Assembly (NCBI GenBank): GCA_902806095.1
Contig: CADCVF010000030.1
Span: 1-64,000 of the forward strand
DNA: 64,000 bases
Direction: 5' to 3'
Source: an uncultured Rubrobacteraceae bacterium
GTDB lineage: Bacteria > Actinomycetota > Rubrobacteria > Rubrobacterales > Rubrobacteraceae
Shown: positions 1 to 7,937 of the stretch, one piece after another
Position numbering within the stretch: position 1 is the first letter of the stretch
Layout of the letters: each line of letters opens with the position of its first letter
Position numbers and translations under genes: made by a program
The notes under the pieces: generated by a model
Seen by the model: the letters and a program-made list of their open reading frames with translations, nothing else
What the model was told of the DNA's origin: nothing
Databases searched by the model: none

Positions 1-911
1 TTCGGGTGCGTCGCCGCCACGACAAGGTCGGCCTCCAGTTCCTCGCCGCCCTCGAGCACCACGCCCGTTACGCGCCCGTTTTTCTGCAGTATGCGCTCGA
101 CCGGCGCGTTGGTCCTTACCTCCGCGCCGAACTCCTCGGCGGAACTCCTCAACGCGTCAGAGATGGCCCCCATACCTCCTCTCGGATATCCCCAGGAGCT
201 TAGGCCGAGACCGGCGTCCCCGATCTCGTGGTGCATCAGGACGTACGCCGTCCCGGGGGTCGCTGGACCGGCCCACGTCCCGATAATGCCGTCGACCGCC
301 AGTGCGCCCTTGATCTGCGGCGACTCGAACCAGTCGTCAAGCAGATCCCAGGCGCTCATCGTCATGAGCCTGGTGAGCTCGCCGACACGGGGCACATCCA
401 ATCCCCGCATCCGCCACGCCAGCTTCAGCTGATCCAGTAGATCGAGGGGATGCCTCGACCCCACTTTGGGCGGCGTCGTCAGCAGCAAGGGCTCAAGGAT
501 CGCCGCCAGCTCTCCAAGCCACTTCCGCCACTCCCCGTACGCCTCCGCGTCCTTGCGCGAGAACCGCGCGAGCGCCTCATAATCCTCTTTTACATCAACC
601 CCGGTCATGGTAAGAGAACGCCCGTCAGGAAAGGCGTAGAACGAAGGACCCATCGGATATACCTTGTACCCGTGATGCTCCAGGCGCAACTCGTCAATAA
701 CGCGCCTGGGCATCAGGCTCATCACGTACGAGTAGGTGGTGACGTTGAACTCAGGGGCCTCCTGCCAGGGAGCGTCGGTCACCGCCGCCCCGCCGACCTT
801 GTGACGGGCCTCGAGCACCACCGTCCTCAACCCGTCGCGGGCGAGATAGGCCCCCGCAGCCAACCCATTGTGCCCCCCGCCGATGACTATGGCCTCGTAA
901 CCGCCCCTCAT
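1..911 (-). CDS. FAD-dependent amine oxidase/phytoene-desaturase-like oxidoreductase (C-terminus cut by window edge)
   Basis: The reverse strand encodes about 303 residues from an ATG at 911 and runs off the window. The N-terminus reads EAIVIGGGHNGLAAGAYLA, the Rossmann dinucleotide fingerprint of FAD enzymes. It is followed by VVLEARHKVGGAAVTD, the second glycine-rich segment typical of COG1233 (phytoene desaturase and amine-oxidase-like proteins). The ORF track shows only its shadows because the gene is open at the edge. It is divergent from the TetR gene, next to a polyamine/betaine-type importer. I infer that it oxidises an imported amine or related compound, but the substrate is not readable. 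The shared intergenic region holds two TAAA-N6-TTCA sites, so it is probably controlled by the TetR protein. Confidence 0.8.
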   Translation of the reverse strand, partial: MRGGYEAIVIGGGHNGLAAGAYLARDGLRTVVLEARHKVGGAAVTDAPWQEAPEFNVTTYSYVMSLMPRRVIDELRLEHHGYKVYPMGPSFYAFPDGRSLTMTGVDVKEDYEALARFSRKDAEAYGEWRKWLGELAAILEPLLLTTPPKVGSRHPLDLLDQLKLAWRMRGLDVPRVGELTRLMTMSAWDLLDDWFESPQIKGALAVDGIIGTWAGPATPGTAYVLMHHEIGDAGLGLSSWGYPRGGMGAISDALRSSAEEFGAEVRTNAPVERILQKNGRVTGVVLEGGEELEADLVVAATHP

Positions 912-943
912 CACCTCTCCTCTCACAAGCTTGCAATCAATAC

Positions 944-959
944 TAAACCACTGTTCAAT
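944..959. promoter_or_regulatory. Putative TetR operator, site 1
   Basis: TAAACCACTGTTCAAT lies between the divergent oxidoreductase and tetR genes, 33 bases upstream of the oxidoreductase ATG. It matches 13 of 16 positions of the site at 6403-6418 and shares TAAA-N6-TTCA with 1057-1070. Read on the other strand it is TTGAA-N6-TTTA, an imperfect inverted repeat. BetI-type TetR regulators are known to bind related TTGAA/TTCAA sites. Assignment to this TetR protein is inference from position. Confidence 0.5.
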
Positions 960-1056
960 GTAACATCCCGCGTTAACGAGGGCAAGACATTTCTTTTTGC
1001 TCGCGGATCGCGGGTTTATGTGGACTGGAGTGGGCGCTTATGCTATCGTTGTACAT

Positions 1057-1070
1057 TAAATAGCCGTTCA
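1057..1070. promoter_or_regulatory. Putative TetR operator, site 2 (autoregulation)
   Basis: TAAATAGCCGTTCA lies 29 bases upstream of the tetR ATG. It shares the TAAA-N6-TTCA framework with the sites at 944 and 6403. Its place, overlapping where the tetR promoter should be, suits autorepression. The match is shorter than for the other two sites. Confidence 0.35.
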
Positions 1071-1099
1071 CAAGTTCGGATGCATACTGTAGGAGGGAA

Positions 1100-1771
1100 A
1101 TGGGCGCGAGGCCCAAGTTGACGCAGAAGCGCCGCACGCAGATGCTGGAGGCTGCGATGGAGGTGATCGTGGAGCGGGGTCTTTGCGAGACGCGCATCGC
1201 CGACGTGGCGGACAGGGCTGGTTTGAGCCCGGCCCTGGTGGTGTACTACTTCGGGTCTAAGGAGACGCTTCTGACCGAGGCGCTCGCCTATGCGGAGGAT
1301 CTTTTCTACATAGAGGCCTTCCGGGAGCTCACGGGCATCGAGGGTGCATCGCGGCGGCTGGTGCGCTTGATCGAGTTGGCGTGTCCGCCTGTGGTGCGGC
1401 GCGAGAGTGACGAGTACTGGACGCTTTGGGTCGAATTATGGTCGCGGGCTCTGCGCAACGAAGAGGCGGCCCGCAAGCGGGAGGCGCTCGAGCGCCGCTG
1501 GCGCAACACCATCGCTGAGGTGGTAAGGGAGGGCCAGCGCTCGGGCGAGTTCGGAGTTTGCGACCCCGAGCGCTTCGCGACGTACCTCTCCGCGCTCATG
1601 GACGGCCTCGCGCTACAGGTGTTGTTCGGCGACCCTGCGGTGGGCGGAGAACTGGCCAATGAGATGTGTCTGGAAACGGCGGCCAGGGAGTTGGGTTTCG
1701 ACCCCGGCGCGTACGGCCGCAGGGGCGAGGAAGATGTCGCCGGGCAGGAGGAACTCGCGGCCGAGAGGTAG
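1100..1771 (+). CDS. TetR/AcrR family transcriptional regulator, BetI-like
   Basis: This 223-residue protein has an N-terminal helix-turn-helix (RIADVADRAGLSPALVVYYF, about residues 33-52) and a C-terminal ligand-binding domain of the TetR_C_6/BetI type. The ATG follows AGGAGG with normal spacing. It is the first gene of a plus-strand run with the binding protein and permeases and is divergent from the FAD oxidoreductase. Three candidate operators share TAAA-N6-TTCA: two in its own promoter region and one before the distant potA-like operon. It probably represses the importer and oxidoreductase until the imported amine or betaine-like ligand is present. The ligand is unknown. Confidence 0.85.
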   Translation: MGARPKLTQKRRTQMLEAAMEVIVERGLCETRIADVADRAGLSPALVVYYFGSKETLLTEALAYAEDLFYIEAFRELTGIEGASRRLVRLIELACPPVVRRESDEYWTLWVELWSRALRNEEAARKREALERRWRNTIAEVVREGQRSGEFGVCDPERFATYLSALMDGLALQVLFGDPAVGGELANEMCLETAARELGFDPGAYGRRGEEDVAGQEELAAER

Positions 1772-1811
1772 GGAAGGGGCGTACGAACGCCTCACGAGGA
1801 GGTTGGTAGAG

Positions 1812-3077
1812 ATGGCATTCCACCCGAGGGAGAGATCACCCTGGCGGCGCACCATGTCGCGTCGAGAGGCGCTGAGACTGATAGCGGGGACGGCTGCCGC
1901 GGGCGGGCTGCTCGCCGGCTGCGGTTCGACGCCCGGTTCCTCGTCGGCTCCCCGGCTTGTTATCGGGACCCGGGAGAACCCGGTGGAGCAGCCGCTGTTC
2001 GACGACCGTCAGAGCATAGATTCAGGTCTCGAGCCGGAGGAAGGCCCGCTGCGTGTGTACAACTGGGCGGACTACATAAACCCCGCTGTGCTGAAGGGTT
2101 TCACCCAGCGATTCGGGTCGGAGGTGGAAGTCACCACCTTCTATAACTCGCAGGAAGCCGCGCAGAAGCTGAGGACCGGTAAGATCAGCTTCGACGTCTT
2201 CTTCCCCACGCAGGACGATTTGCCCAAGTACGTGGCGGGGAAGCTGTTGCAGCCCCTAAACCACGACTACCTTCCGAACCTGCAGAAGAACGTCTGGCCG
2301 ACGCTCGTGGATCCCTTCTACGACAGGCACTCACGCTACACCGCACCTTACGTGACCTACAGCACGGGCATCGGGTGGCGGACGGACGTGGTTTCGGTTG
2401 ACGTGGCGGGCATGGAGAACCCCTGGGACGTTTTCTGGGATCCCGAGTACAGGGGCGTCACCGGCCTCTACGACGAGTACAGGGACGCTCTGAGCGTGGG
2501 GATGTACAGGAGCGGCATAACCAGCGTCAACGACGCCAAGCCCTCTGACCTCGAAAAAGCCAGGGACAACCTTCTGGAGTTGCCTGACCTGATGGATATC
2601 CGGTACACCATCGACGGGGCTTACTCCAGGCTACCCGAGGGCAACCTGGGCCTGGCTCAGGCCTGGTCGGGGGACACGCTGCTGGCCATACAGTACGTGC
2701 CCGAGGGCAGGGACCCTTCCGTGCTGCGCTACTTGTGGCCGCCGAAGGCGACGCAGGACAGGGTGGGGGGTATGATCTCCAACGACTGTATGGCGGTGCT
2801 CGCAAACGCGGAGCGTCCCGTTCTCGCCCACGCGTTTATCAACTACGTCCTCGACACGAAGGTGGCGCTCGAGAACATGAGCTGGCTGGGTTACCAGCCG
2901 CCCCAGAAGTCGCTCGACCCGACGAGCATGGTGGACAGGGGGCTCGTCCCCGAGACCCTCGCCACGGCCGTCGTCGCGCAGGAAGACTTCGAGATGGGTC
3001 AGATCACCACGCAGCTGACGCCGGAAGAAGACAGTAGTTGGCAGGAGACGTGGTCAAGAGTCCAGCAGGGAGGTTAG
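1812..3077 (+). CDS. Spermidine/putrescine-type ABC transporter substrate-binding lipoprotein
   Basis: The ORF track opens at 1659, but the ATG at 1812 is preceded by GAGGAGG and begins a clean export signal. A twin-arginine stretch (SRREALRLIAGTAAAGG) is followed by the lipobox LLAGC, so the mature protein should be an outer-face lipoprotein. It is about 421 residues. VYNWADYINPAVLKGF and later EVTTFYNSQEAAQKL match PotD/PotF-type solute-binding proteins, and FDVFFPTQDDLPKYV is the usual pocket region. Two permease genes follow directly and a matching ATPase lies convergent downstream. The substrate (polyamine, betaine or similar) cannot be settled from sequence alone. Confidence 0.85.
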   Translation: MAFHPRERSPWRRTMSRREALRLIAGTAAAGGLLAGCGSTPGSSSAPRLVIGTRENPVEQPLFDDRQSIDSGLEPEEGPLRVYNWADYINPAVLKGFTQRFGSEVEVTTFYNSQEAAQKLRTGKISFDVFFPTQDDLPKYVAGKLLQPLNHDYLPNLQKNVWPTLVDPFYDRHSRYTAPYVTYSTGIGWRTDVVSVDVAGMENPWDVFWDPEYRGVTGLYDEYRDALSVGMYRSGITSVNDAKPSDLEKARDNLLELPDLMDIRYTIDGAYSRLPEGNLGLAQAWSGDTLLAIQYVPEGRDPSVLRYLWPPKATQDRVGGMISNDCMAVLANAERPVLAHAFINYVLDTKVALENMSWLGYQPPQKSLDPTSMVDRGLVPETLATAVVAQEDFEMGQITTQLTPEEDSSWQETWSRVQQGG

Positions 3078-3081
3078 CGGC

Positions 3082-4002
3082 CTGAGCGGGCCCGCCGACG
3101 AAAGGCGCGCGGTAGGCGAGAGGCGCTGGTTGTGGCCATCGCTGGCGCTGCCGGGCGTGCTCTGGCTGGTGCTCCTCTTCCTTACGCCGCTCTACGCCGT
3201 CTTCGCTGTGGCCATGGGAGCGCCTGATCCTATCTTCGGCGGCGCCCTGCCAGCGTGGAACCCGCTGGCGTGGGATCCGGGCGAGTTCGGGACGATCCTC
3301 GGCGAGCTGTTCACTGGGCAGCTGGGGTTCGTGTTCCTGCGCACGCTCATCTACGTCGCTATCGCCACGTTTCTGAGCCTCCTAATCGGCTACCCCGTCG
3401 CCTACTACGTGGCCCGGCATGCCGGCCGTTTCCGGGTCCTGCTCCTGATGCTCATCATCGCCCCGTTCTGGATCAACTACCTCATGCGGATGTTGGCTTG
3501 GGTGAACCTGCTCTCCACCGACGGTTACGTCAACCAGATCCTCCTGTTCGTCGGACTCCTGGACGAGCCACGGGAGTGGCTGGTCGGCAAGCACGAGACA
3601 GTCATCCTGGGGCTCGTCTACGGGTACGTGCCGTTCCTGATCCTGCCGCTGTTCGCCGCGCTCGACCGGATAGACTCGCGGGTGATCGAGGCCGCCCGCG
3701 ACCTCGGGGCCAGCCCGGCGCGGGCATTCTTTGCCGTTACACTTCCTTTGTCTTCCCAGGGCATTCTAGCCGGCTGTGTCATCGTAATGCTGCCGATGTT
3801 CGGCGACTACTACACAGCCACGCTCCTCTCCGGCTCTCCGAGAACGAACATGGTCGGCAAGCTCATCGAGCAAGACATCCTCAGCGGCGCGGGCAGCGGA
3901 AGGGGTGCCGCCCTGACCGTCGTGCTGATGGTGTTCGTCGGCATCTTGATGACCTACTACCTCTACAGCGTGGCGCGGGCCTCCAGGGAGGCCAGGTCAT
4001 GA
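3082..4002 (+). CDS. PotB-type ABC transporter permease
   Basis: This integral membrane protein of about 300 residues has six predicted transmembrane segments and the inner-membrane permease loop EAARDLGASPARAFFAVTLP, which docks to the ATPase. The ORF track starts at a TTG at 3130, which cuts into the cytoplasmic N-terminus and lacks a Shine-Dalgarno. Upstream in frame, a CTG at 3082 sits eight bases after GGAGG and would give MSGPADERRAVGERRW ahead of the first membrane helix. I chose it, but the TTG remains possible. The gene overlaps the next permease by ATGA. Confidence 0.8.
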   Translation: MSGPADERRAVGERRWLWPSLALPGVLWLVLLFLTPLYAVFAVAMGAPDPIFGGALPAWNPLAWDPGEFGTILGELFTGQLGFVFLRTLIYVAIATFLSLLIGYPVAYYVARHAGRFRVLLLMLIIAPFWINYLMRMLAWVNLLSTDGYVNQILLFVGLLDEPREWLVGKHETVILGLVYGYVPFLILPLFAALDRIDSRVIEAARDLGASPARAFFAVTLPLSSQGILAGCVIVMLPMFGDYYTATLLSGSPRTNMVGKLIEQDILSGAGSGRGAALTVVLMVFVGILMTYYLYSVARASREARS

Positions 4003-4913
4003 CGTTCGGACGCGCAGAATCGCGGCCGAATGCAACGCGCTTCAAGTCGTGGTGGTCGAATCCCTGGGGCAAACCGCGTTTCCTGGTGCTCTTCACGTGG
4101 GCTTACATCCTCTGGTCGCTCGTTCCTGTGGCTATAGCCGTGCAGTTCGGCTTTAACGAGGGCCGCTCGCGCAGCGCCTGGCAGGGCTTCTCGCTTCGGT
4201 GGTACGTTGGGGACCCGAACCTCTCCGTCCTGCACGACCCGTCGCTGCGCGCTGCGCTCGTGCAGAGCCTCCAGCTGGCAGCGCTCACGATGCTGATCGC
4301 CACGCCACTTGGGGTCGCGCTGGCTATCGGCCTCGCGCGCTGGAGCGGGTGGGGTGCCAGGCCCGCCAACTTCCTGATGCTCTTTCCACTGGTCACGCCG
4401 GAGATAGTGATGGGCGTCGCGCTGTTCCTGGTATTCGTGCACCTCTTCGGCTTCGTGCGGCTCGGCACGATGGCCCAGGTGCTCGGGCACGTAACCTTTA
4501 CGGTCTCCTACGTCGTCATAGTCGTTCGCGGACGTCTGTTCTCTGTCGGCAGGGAGTACGAGGAAGCGGCTATGGACCTCGGCGCCTCACGGCTGCAAGC
4601 GCTCCGTACTGTGTTGCTGCCGATGCTGGCGCCAGCCATCTGGGCGAGCCTCATGGTAGCCTTCGCCATCTCTATAGACGACTTCGTGATCAGCGCCTTC
4701 CTGATGGGGGATGCGTCGTCGGCCACGATACCGGTCAAGCTCTACAGCGCCGCCCGCCTGGCGCCGAGTCCCGCGATAAACGCCCTGGCGAGCATTCTCC
4801 TCTTCGCCTCCATGCTGGCCATTACGATCGCTATCCTGGTAATGGGCCGGTCCCGCAGAAGGGAAGGCGCCGAAGGCTCCGCGGTGGAAGACTTTGCCAG
4901 GTTGGATCTGTAG
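3999..4913 (+). CDS. PotC-type ABC transporter permease
   Basis: The listed ORF opens at 3255 inside the previous gene. The real start is the ATG at 3999, which overlaps the upstream stop as ATGA and gives 304 residues. It has six membrane segments (LFTWAYILWSLVPVAIAV is the first) and the permease loop EEAAMDLGASRLQALRTVLLP. SIDDFVISAFLMGD is a signature of PotC/PotI permeases. It pairs with the preceding PotB-like protein to form the membrane channel. The stop codon TAG lies inside the GTAGGGGCGG inverted repeat at 4910-4952. Confidence 0.85.
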   Translation: MTFGRAESRPNATRFKSWWSNPWGKPRFLVLFTWAYILWSLVPVAIAVQFGFNEGRSRSAWQGFSLRWYVGDPNLSVLHDPSLRAALVQSLQLAALTMLIATPLGVALAIGLARWSGWGARPANFLMLFPLVTPEIVMGVALFLVFVHLFGFVRLGTMAQVLGHVTFTVSYVVIVVRGRLFSVGREYEEAAMDLGASRLQALRTVLLPMLAPAIWASLMVAFAISIDDFVISAFLMGDASSATIPVKLYSAARLAPSPAINALASILLFASMLAITIAILVMGRSRRREGAEGSAVEDFARLDL

Positions 4914-4952
4914 GGGCGGTTCGTATGAGGGCGGTTCGCGAACCGCCCCTAC
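4910..4952. terminator. GTAGGGG-type inverted repeat between convergent genes
   Basis: GTAGGGGCGGTTCG (4910-4923) is answered by CGAACCGCCCCTAC (4939-4952). A second GGGCGGTTCG copy at 4929 makes a perfect 20-bp palindrome with 4939-4948. It lies between the convergent permease (ends 4913) and ATPase (ends 4975), so it may serve as a bidirectional terminator, although no T-run follows. The permease stop codon is part of the repeat. A related element is at 7901-7937. Confidence 0.6.
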
Positions 4953-4974
4953 AACCAATCCGCGGCTTCGGGTT

Positions 4975-6141
4975 TCAGGATTTCGCTGTCGCACGGGCGG
5001 ATGCTACGGAACGCTCCCCGTTCTCCTCCTCGTTCGACCCGGCGGTTTCGGTGCACAGCACGCGCAGGGCTTCGCACGGCAGGCATACAGATACCCTGGT
5101 TCCCCGGTCGAAGGATGACCCCGCCCCATCGTTGGCCAGCATGCATCGGATCGGGGTTCCGCGGTCGAGGGTGACCACAAGTTGGGAGATGGCGCCGGCG
5201 TACACGATGCGTTCGATCTTCCCCGGCAACCTGTTCTCGCCGGTCTCCCCTGCAGCATCCACGCGCACCCGCTCGGGACGCACGACCACCTTGACGGGCC
5301 CCCTGGCCGAGGTGTGACCGTGGGAGGCGAACAGTTCGGAGTCCCCGACCCTGACCCGGCACCGGCCTTCGGAATCCGTGCCTGTGGCCTGCGCGTCCAG
5401 CAGGTTCGAGACGCCGAGGAAGTCAGCAACGTTGGCGGACGCCGGCTCCTCGTAGACCTCGCGGGGAGAGCCGACCTGTTCGATACGGCCCTCGTTCATC
5501 ACAGCGAGGCGGTCGGCCATGGTGAGGGCCTCCTCTTGATCGTGAGTAACGTAGACGAAGGTGATCCCGACCTCCTCCTGCAAAGCCTTCAGCTCGATCT
5601 GGAGCGTTTTCCTGAGCTTGGCGTCGAGCGCGCCGAGCGGCTCGTCCAGCAGGAGCACCGACGGGTTAAGGATCAAAGCTCGCGCGAGCGCGACCCGTTG
5701 CTGCTGTCCGCCTGAGAGCTGGTGCGGTTTGCGGTCGCCCAACTCCTGCATCTGCACGAGGGAGAGCGCCTCTCCGACCCTGCTACGGGCCTCCTCCCTG
5801 GTCACCTTAGCGAAGCGCAACCCGAAGGTGACGTTCTCGGCGACGGTCAGGTGGGAGAAGAGGGCGTAGCTCTGGAACACGGTGTTGACATTGCGCCGGT
5901 TCGGGGGGGTGTCTGATACGTCCTTGCCATCAAGCAAGACCTGTCCCCCGCTAGGACGCTCGAAACCGGCGATCATACGCAGCGTCGTCGTCTTGCCGCA
6001 CCCGCTCGGACCCAGCAGCGAGAAGAACTCTCCCGGCGGGATATCCAGGTCTATGCCGCACACGGCCTCGTGGTTGCCGTAGCGCTTGGCGAGATCTACG
6101 AGCTGTACGTGCCCCCCTGCGGGGCCTTCCTCCACGTTCAT
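4975..6141 (-). CDS. PotA-type ABC transporter ATP-binding protein
   Basis: This 388-residue ATPase has Walker [11 protein letters not shown], the signature [15 protein letters not shown], Walker [13 protein letters not shown] and the switch histidine in [10 protein letters not shown]. The C-terminal part (after about residue 245) is a TOBE/MOP-type regulatory domain, as in PotA and UgpC. It energises the PotB/PotC-like permeases on the opposite strand. It overlaps a small upstream ORF by ATGA, so the two are coupled and share a promoter containing a candidate TetR site. Splitting one importer over two convergent transcripts is slightly unusual but fits shared TetR control. Confidence 0.9.
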   Translation of the reverse strand: MNVEEGPAGGHVQLVDLAKRYGNHEAVCGIDLDIPPGEFFSLLGPSGCGKTTTLRMIAGFERPSGGQVLLDGKDVSDTPPNRRNVNTVFQSYALFSHLTVAENVTFGLRFAKVTREEARSRVGEALSLVQMQELGDRKPHQLSGGQQQRVALARALILNPSVLLLDEPLGALDAKLRKTLQIELKALQEEVGITFVYVTHDQEEALTMADRLAVMNEGRIEQVGSPREVYEEPASANVADFLGVSNLLDAQATGTDSEGRCRVRVGDSELFASHGHTSARGPVKVVVRPERVRVDAAGETGENRLPGKIERIVYAGAISQLVVTLDRGTPIRCMLANDGAGSSFDRGTRVSVCLPCEALRVLCTETAGSNEEENGERSVASARATAKS

Positions 6142-6389
6142 CCGCGCAAAGCCCTCGCGAAGGCCCCGAAGTTGTCAACGAAGCGCCCGGCGTCGTCCTC
6201 GGAGCCCTCTCTGTGGCTGACCCAGATCATCTGCGGACGCGCGATCTGCCCACCCGGGGTCGCCCCTCCCGCCTCACCGATCAACGCCCCCGCCCCGGAC
6301 GGGCACTCCTTGAATCGGCGTTCATCCTCGACGACGATCTCATCGAGCCTGCGGAGGTCCCGATCAGTCCAACTCCGCACAGTCTCCAT
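6138..6389 (-). CDS. Small uncharacterised protein (83 aa) coupled to the PotA-like ATPase
   Basis: An 83-residue ORF begins at an ATG preceded by AAGGAGGAG and its stop overlaps the ATPase start as ATGA. It is therefore very likely translated as first gene of that transcript. The N-terminal half is charged (TDRDLRRLDEIVVEDERRF) and helical. The middle is glycine and alanine rich (GAGALIGEAGGATPGG). No membrane segment, signal peptide or cysteine pair is visible. I do not recognise the family. Genetic linkage suggests a role tied to uptake or metabolism of the importer substrate. Confidence 0.6.
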   Translation of the reverse strand: METVRSWTDRDLRRLDEIVVEDERRFKECPSGAGALIGEAGGATPGGQIARPQMIWVSHREGSEDDAGRFVDNFGAFARALRG

Positions 6390-6402
6390 AAAACTCCTCC
6401 TT

Positions 6403-6418
6403 TAAACAACGATTCAAT
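6403..6418. promoter_or_regulatory. Putative TetR operator, site 3
   Basis: TAAACAACGATTCAAT lies 14 bases upstream of the 83-aa gene. It matches 13 of 16 bases of the site at 944-959 in the tetR/oxidoreductase intergenic region. The repeat of this motif in the second transcript of the same importer supports co-regulation by the linked TetR protein; this is inference from sequence and position. Confidence 0.5.
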
Positions 6419-6446
6419 AATAGGCGCATGACTTCATTGTGTCAAC

Positions 6447-6612
6447 GCTTCAGCATTTCAGCACGCTCCCGCTTCGCCTCCGCTCGTCAGCACTTCAGCC
6501 CGGCGGCTGTGCCGCCTTGTCAGCAAGTCAGCAAGGACTTGCACACGAATAAGCTGAAATGCTGACAAGTCGCCTGGCGAAGCCTGGCGGCGTGCTGAAA
6601 TGCTGAAGTGCT
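6447..6612. repeat. Hairpin-unit repeat cluster A (three units)
   Basis: This intergenic block is built from TGCTGAARTGCTGA and GCTGACAAG words in both orientations. Three units can be read. One is on the plus strand (GCTGACAAG, then CGCC-T-GGC-GAA-GCC-T-GGCG, then CGTGCTGA). Two are on the minus strand; one has a perfect GGCGGC-ACA-GCCGCC stem and the other a poorly paired GGC-GAA-GCG core. The inverted arrangement could fold into one large structure. It lies just beyond the 3' end of the AI-2E permease gene. No gene is seen here. Confidence 0.75.
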
Positions 6613-6650
6613 CGCCGTGCATAAGGCTTGAGAGCCTTATGCACGGCGAG
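6611..6650. terminator. Perfect 18-bp hairpin overlapping the 3' end of the AI-2E permease gene
   Basis: CTCGCCGTGCATAAGGCT and its exact reverse complement are separated by TGAG. The stop codon of the minus-strand permease gene (TTA at 6637-6639) lies in one arm, so the last codons are part of the hairpin. It abuts repeat cluster A. There is no T-run, so it may act as an RNA 3'-end stabiliser or Rho-assisted terminator. Confidence 0.55.
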
Positions 6651-7815
6651 AGGGACGTAGTGCTTTCAGGACTTTGTCGATCGGGCCTGGGAGGTTGTGT
6701 TTGGGGGGTTCCCTGGCGGGTGGGTTGGGGTCTGTTCCCATCTGGTCCATCTTTTGCACCCAGAGTTCGCGCACCAGGACCTGCAGAGCGGCGACGAGTG
6801 GGACGGCCAGGAAGACCCCTATCAGGCCGAAGAGTGTGCCCATTACCAGTATGGCGAATATCACGACTGCGGGATGCAGGTCCACGGCCCGGCTCATTAC
6901 GATCGGTTGGAGGAGGTTGCCTTCGATCTGCTGGATGATGATAAAGGCCAGTATCACATAGACGGCTGAGAAGGGGTCCGAGATCAGGGCCAGAAGCACG
7001 GGCAGGACGACCGAGATGAGCGCGCCCACGTAGGGGATGAACGAGATCAGACCACTCAAGAGACCGAGGAGCAGCCCGAAAGGCACCCCGATCAGGGAGA
7101 GCGAGACGGCCCAGAAGACAGCGATGAAGGTCATGGCAGCGAGCTGACCGAGGAACCACCGCTGTTCCGTTTGGTACAGTATCTGAAGCACCTCTCGCGT
7201 CCTCTGCCGCCATCCCGCTGGGAAGAGCGAGACGAACCCGTTGACCCAGGGCTCGGGCCGGATGACCAGGTAGATCGTGGAGATGAACACGACCGCCGCC
7301 AGCGAGACCACGGTCGCCGCGGTAAGCCCCACCCCAGCAGCCGTCGATACGGTGCTACCAGTGAGCACCTCTCGCCCGACCCCTGAGAGGCTTTCGGGAT
7401 CGAGGCCGATCTGGGTACCGAGCCCGAAGAAGCTCTGGAGACGGTTGGCAAGGGCGAAGGCTTCTTCCAGGAGCGTCGGGAAAGCCTCGGCCAATTGGCG
7501 GGATTGCGTCTCGACGGCGGGGACGAGCGCCAGGCCGAAGAGCCAGAGCACTAGCGCCAACGCCACTATCACCGCCAGAAGTCCCCACGTTCGCGGTAGG
7601 CCTCTCCTGGCCAGGTAGTTGACCGGAGCACTGAGTATGATGGACAGGAGGATCGTCAGCAGGAACGCCAGAATCACACCGCTGGTCCGGTAAGCGAAAT
7701 ACCCGCCCAAGAGCAGCGCGAAGACCAGCCCGATGACCGTGTACGTCGTCCTACCAGAGGCTACGGGTCTATCCACTCCCACTCCTTCGGCTGTCCCCGT
7801 AGCCCGAGAATACAC
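6637..7815 (-). CDS. AI-2E family (PerM/YdiK-type) membrane transporter
   Basis: This 392-residue protein has about eight membrane segments. An N-terminal pair surrounds VIGLVFALLLGGYFAY, followed by a long extracytoplasmic helical region (LAEAFPTLLEEAFALANRLQ) and C-terminal helices. IGVPFGLLLGLLSGLISFIPYVG and the late GTLFGLIGVFLAVPLVAAL are typical of the AI-2E/PerM family. Members transport varied small molecules and the substrate here is unknown. It is transcribed alone, between repeat clusters A and B. Its final codons lie in a perfect hairpin. Confidence 0.85.
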   Translation of the reverse strand: MYSRATGTAEGVGVDRPVASGRTTYTVIGLVFALLLGGYFAYRTSGVILAFLLTILLSIILSAPVNYLARRGLPRTWGLLAVIVALALVLWLFGLALVPAVETQSRQLAEAFPTLLEEAFALANRLQSFFGLGTQIGLDPESLSGVGREVLTGSTVSTAAGVGLTAATVVSLAAVVFISTIYLVIRPEPWVNGFVSLFPAGWRQRTREVLQILYQTEQRWFLGQLAAMTFIAVFWAVSLSLIGVPFGLLLGLLSGLISFIPYVGALISVVLPVLLALISDPFSAVYVILAFIIIQQIEGNLLQPIVMSRAVDLHPAVVIFAILVMGTLFGLIGVFLAVPLVAALQVLVRELWVQKMDQMGTDPNPPAREPPKHNLPGPIDKVLKALRPSRRA

Positions 7816-7844
7816 GACGAGCCATCAACCGTCAGCAAACAAAA

Positions 7845-7900
7845 AGCTGACAAGCTGAAATGCTGACAAGCGAAGGCGAAGCCTGAGCGTGCTGAAATGC
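7845..7900. repeat. Hairpin-unit repeat cluster B
   Basis: GCTGACAAGCTGAAAT leads into one full unit: GCTGACAAG, then the stem AGGC-GAA-GCCT, then CGTGCTGAAATGC. It lies between the start of the AI-2E permease and the end of the sugar ABC ATPase and abuts the inverted repeat at 7901. Confidence 0.75.
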
Positions 7901-7937
7901 GCGGGTAGGGGAGGGTCGCCGACCCTCCCCTACCCGC
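7901..7937. terminator. GTAGGGG-type perfect inverted repeat containing a stop codon
   Basis: GCGGGTAGGGGAGGGTCG (7901-7918) is matched exactly by its reverse complement at 7920-7937. The stop codon of the sugar ABC ATPase (CTA at 7930-7932) lies within the right arm. It shares the core GTAGGGG-(A/C)GG-(G/T)TCG with the element at 4910-4952. It is likely a transcript-end structure for the minus-strand operon. Confidence 0.6.

Noticed and set aside
91-432. Plus-strand ORFs in the first 1100 bases
   Set aside because: They are shadows of the minus-strand FAD oxidoreductase, whose dinucleotide-binding motif is clear.
3255-4913. 552-aa ORF as the second permease
   Set aside because: The first 248 codons are an out-of-frame shadow of the first permease; the ATGA overlap at 3999 is the real start.
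4199-5317. 372-aa plus-strand ORF
   Set aside because: It is a frame shadow over the permease and the opposite-strand ATPase and crosses their terminator.
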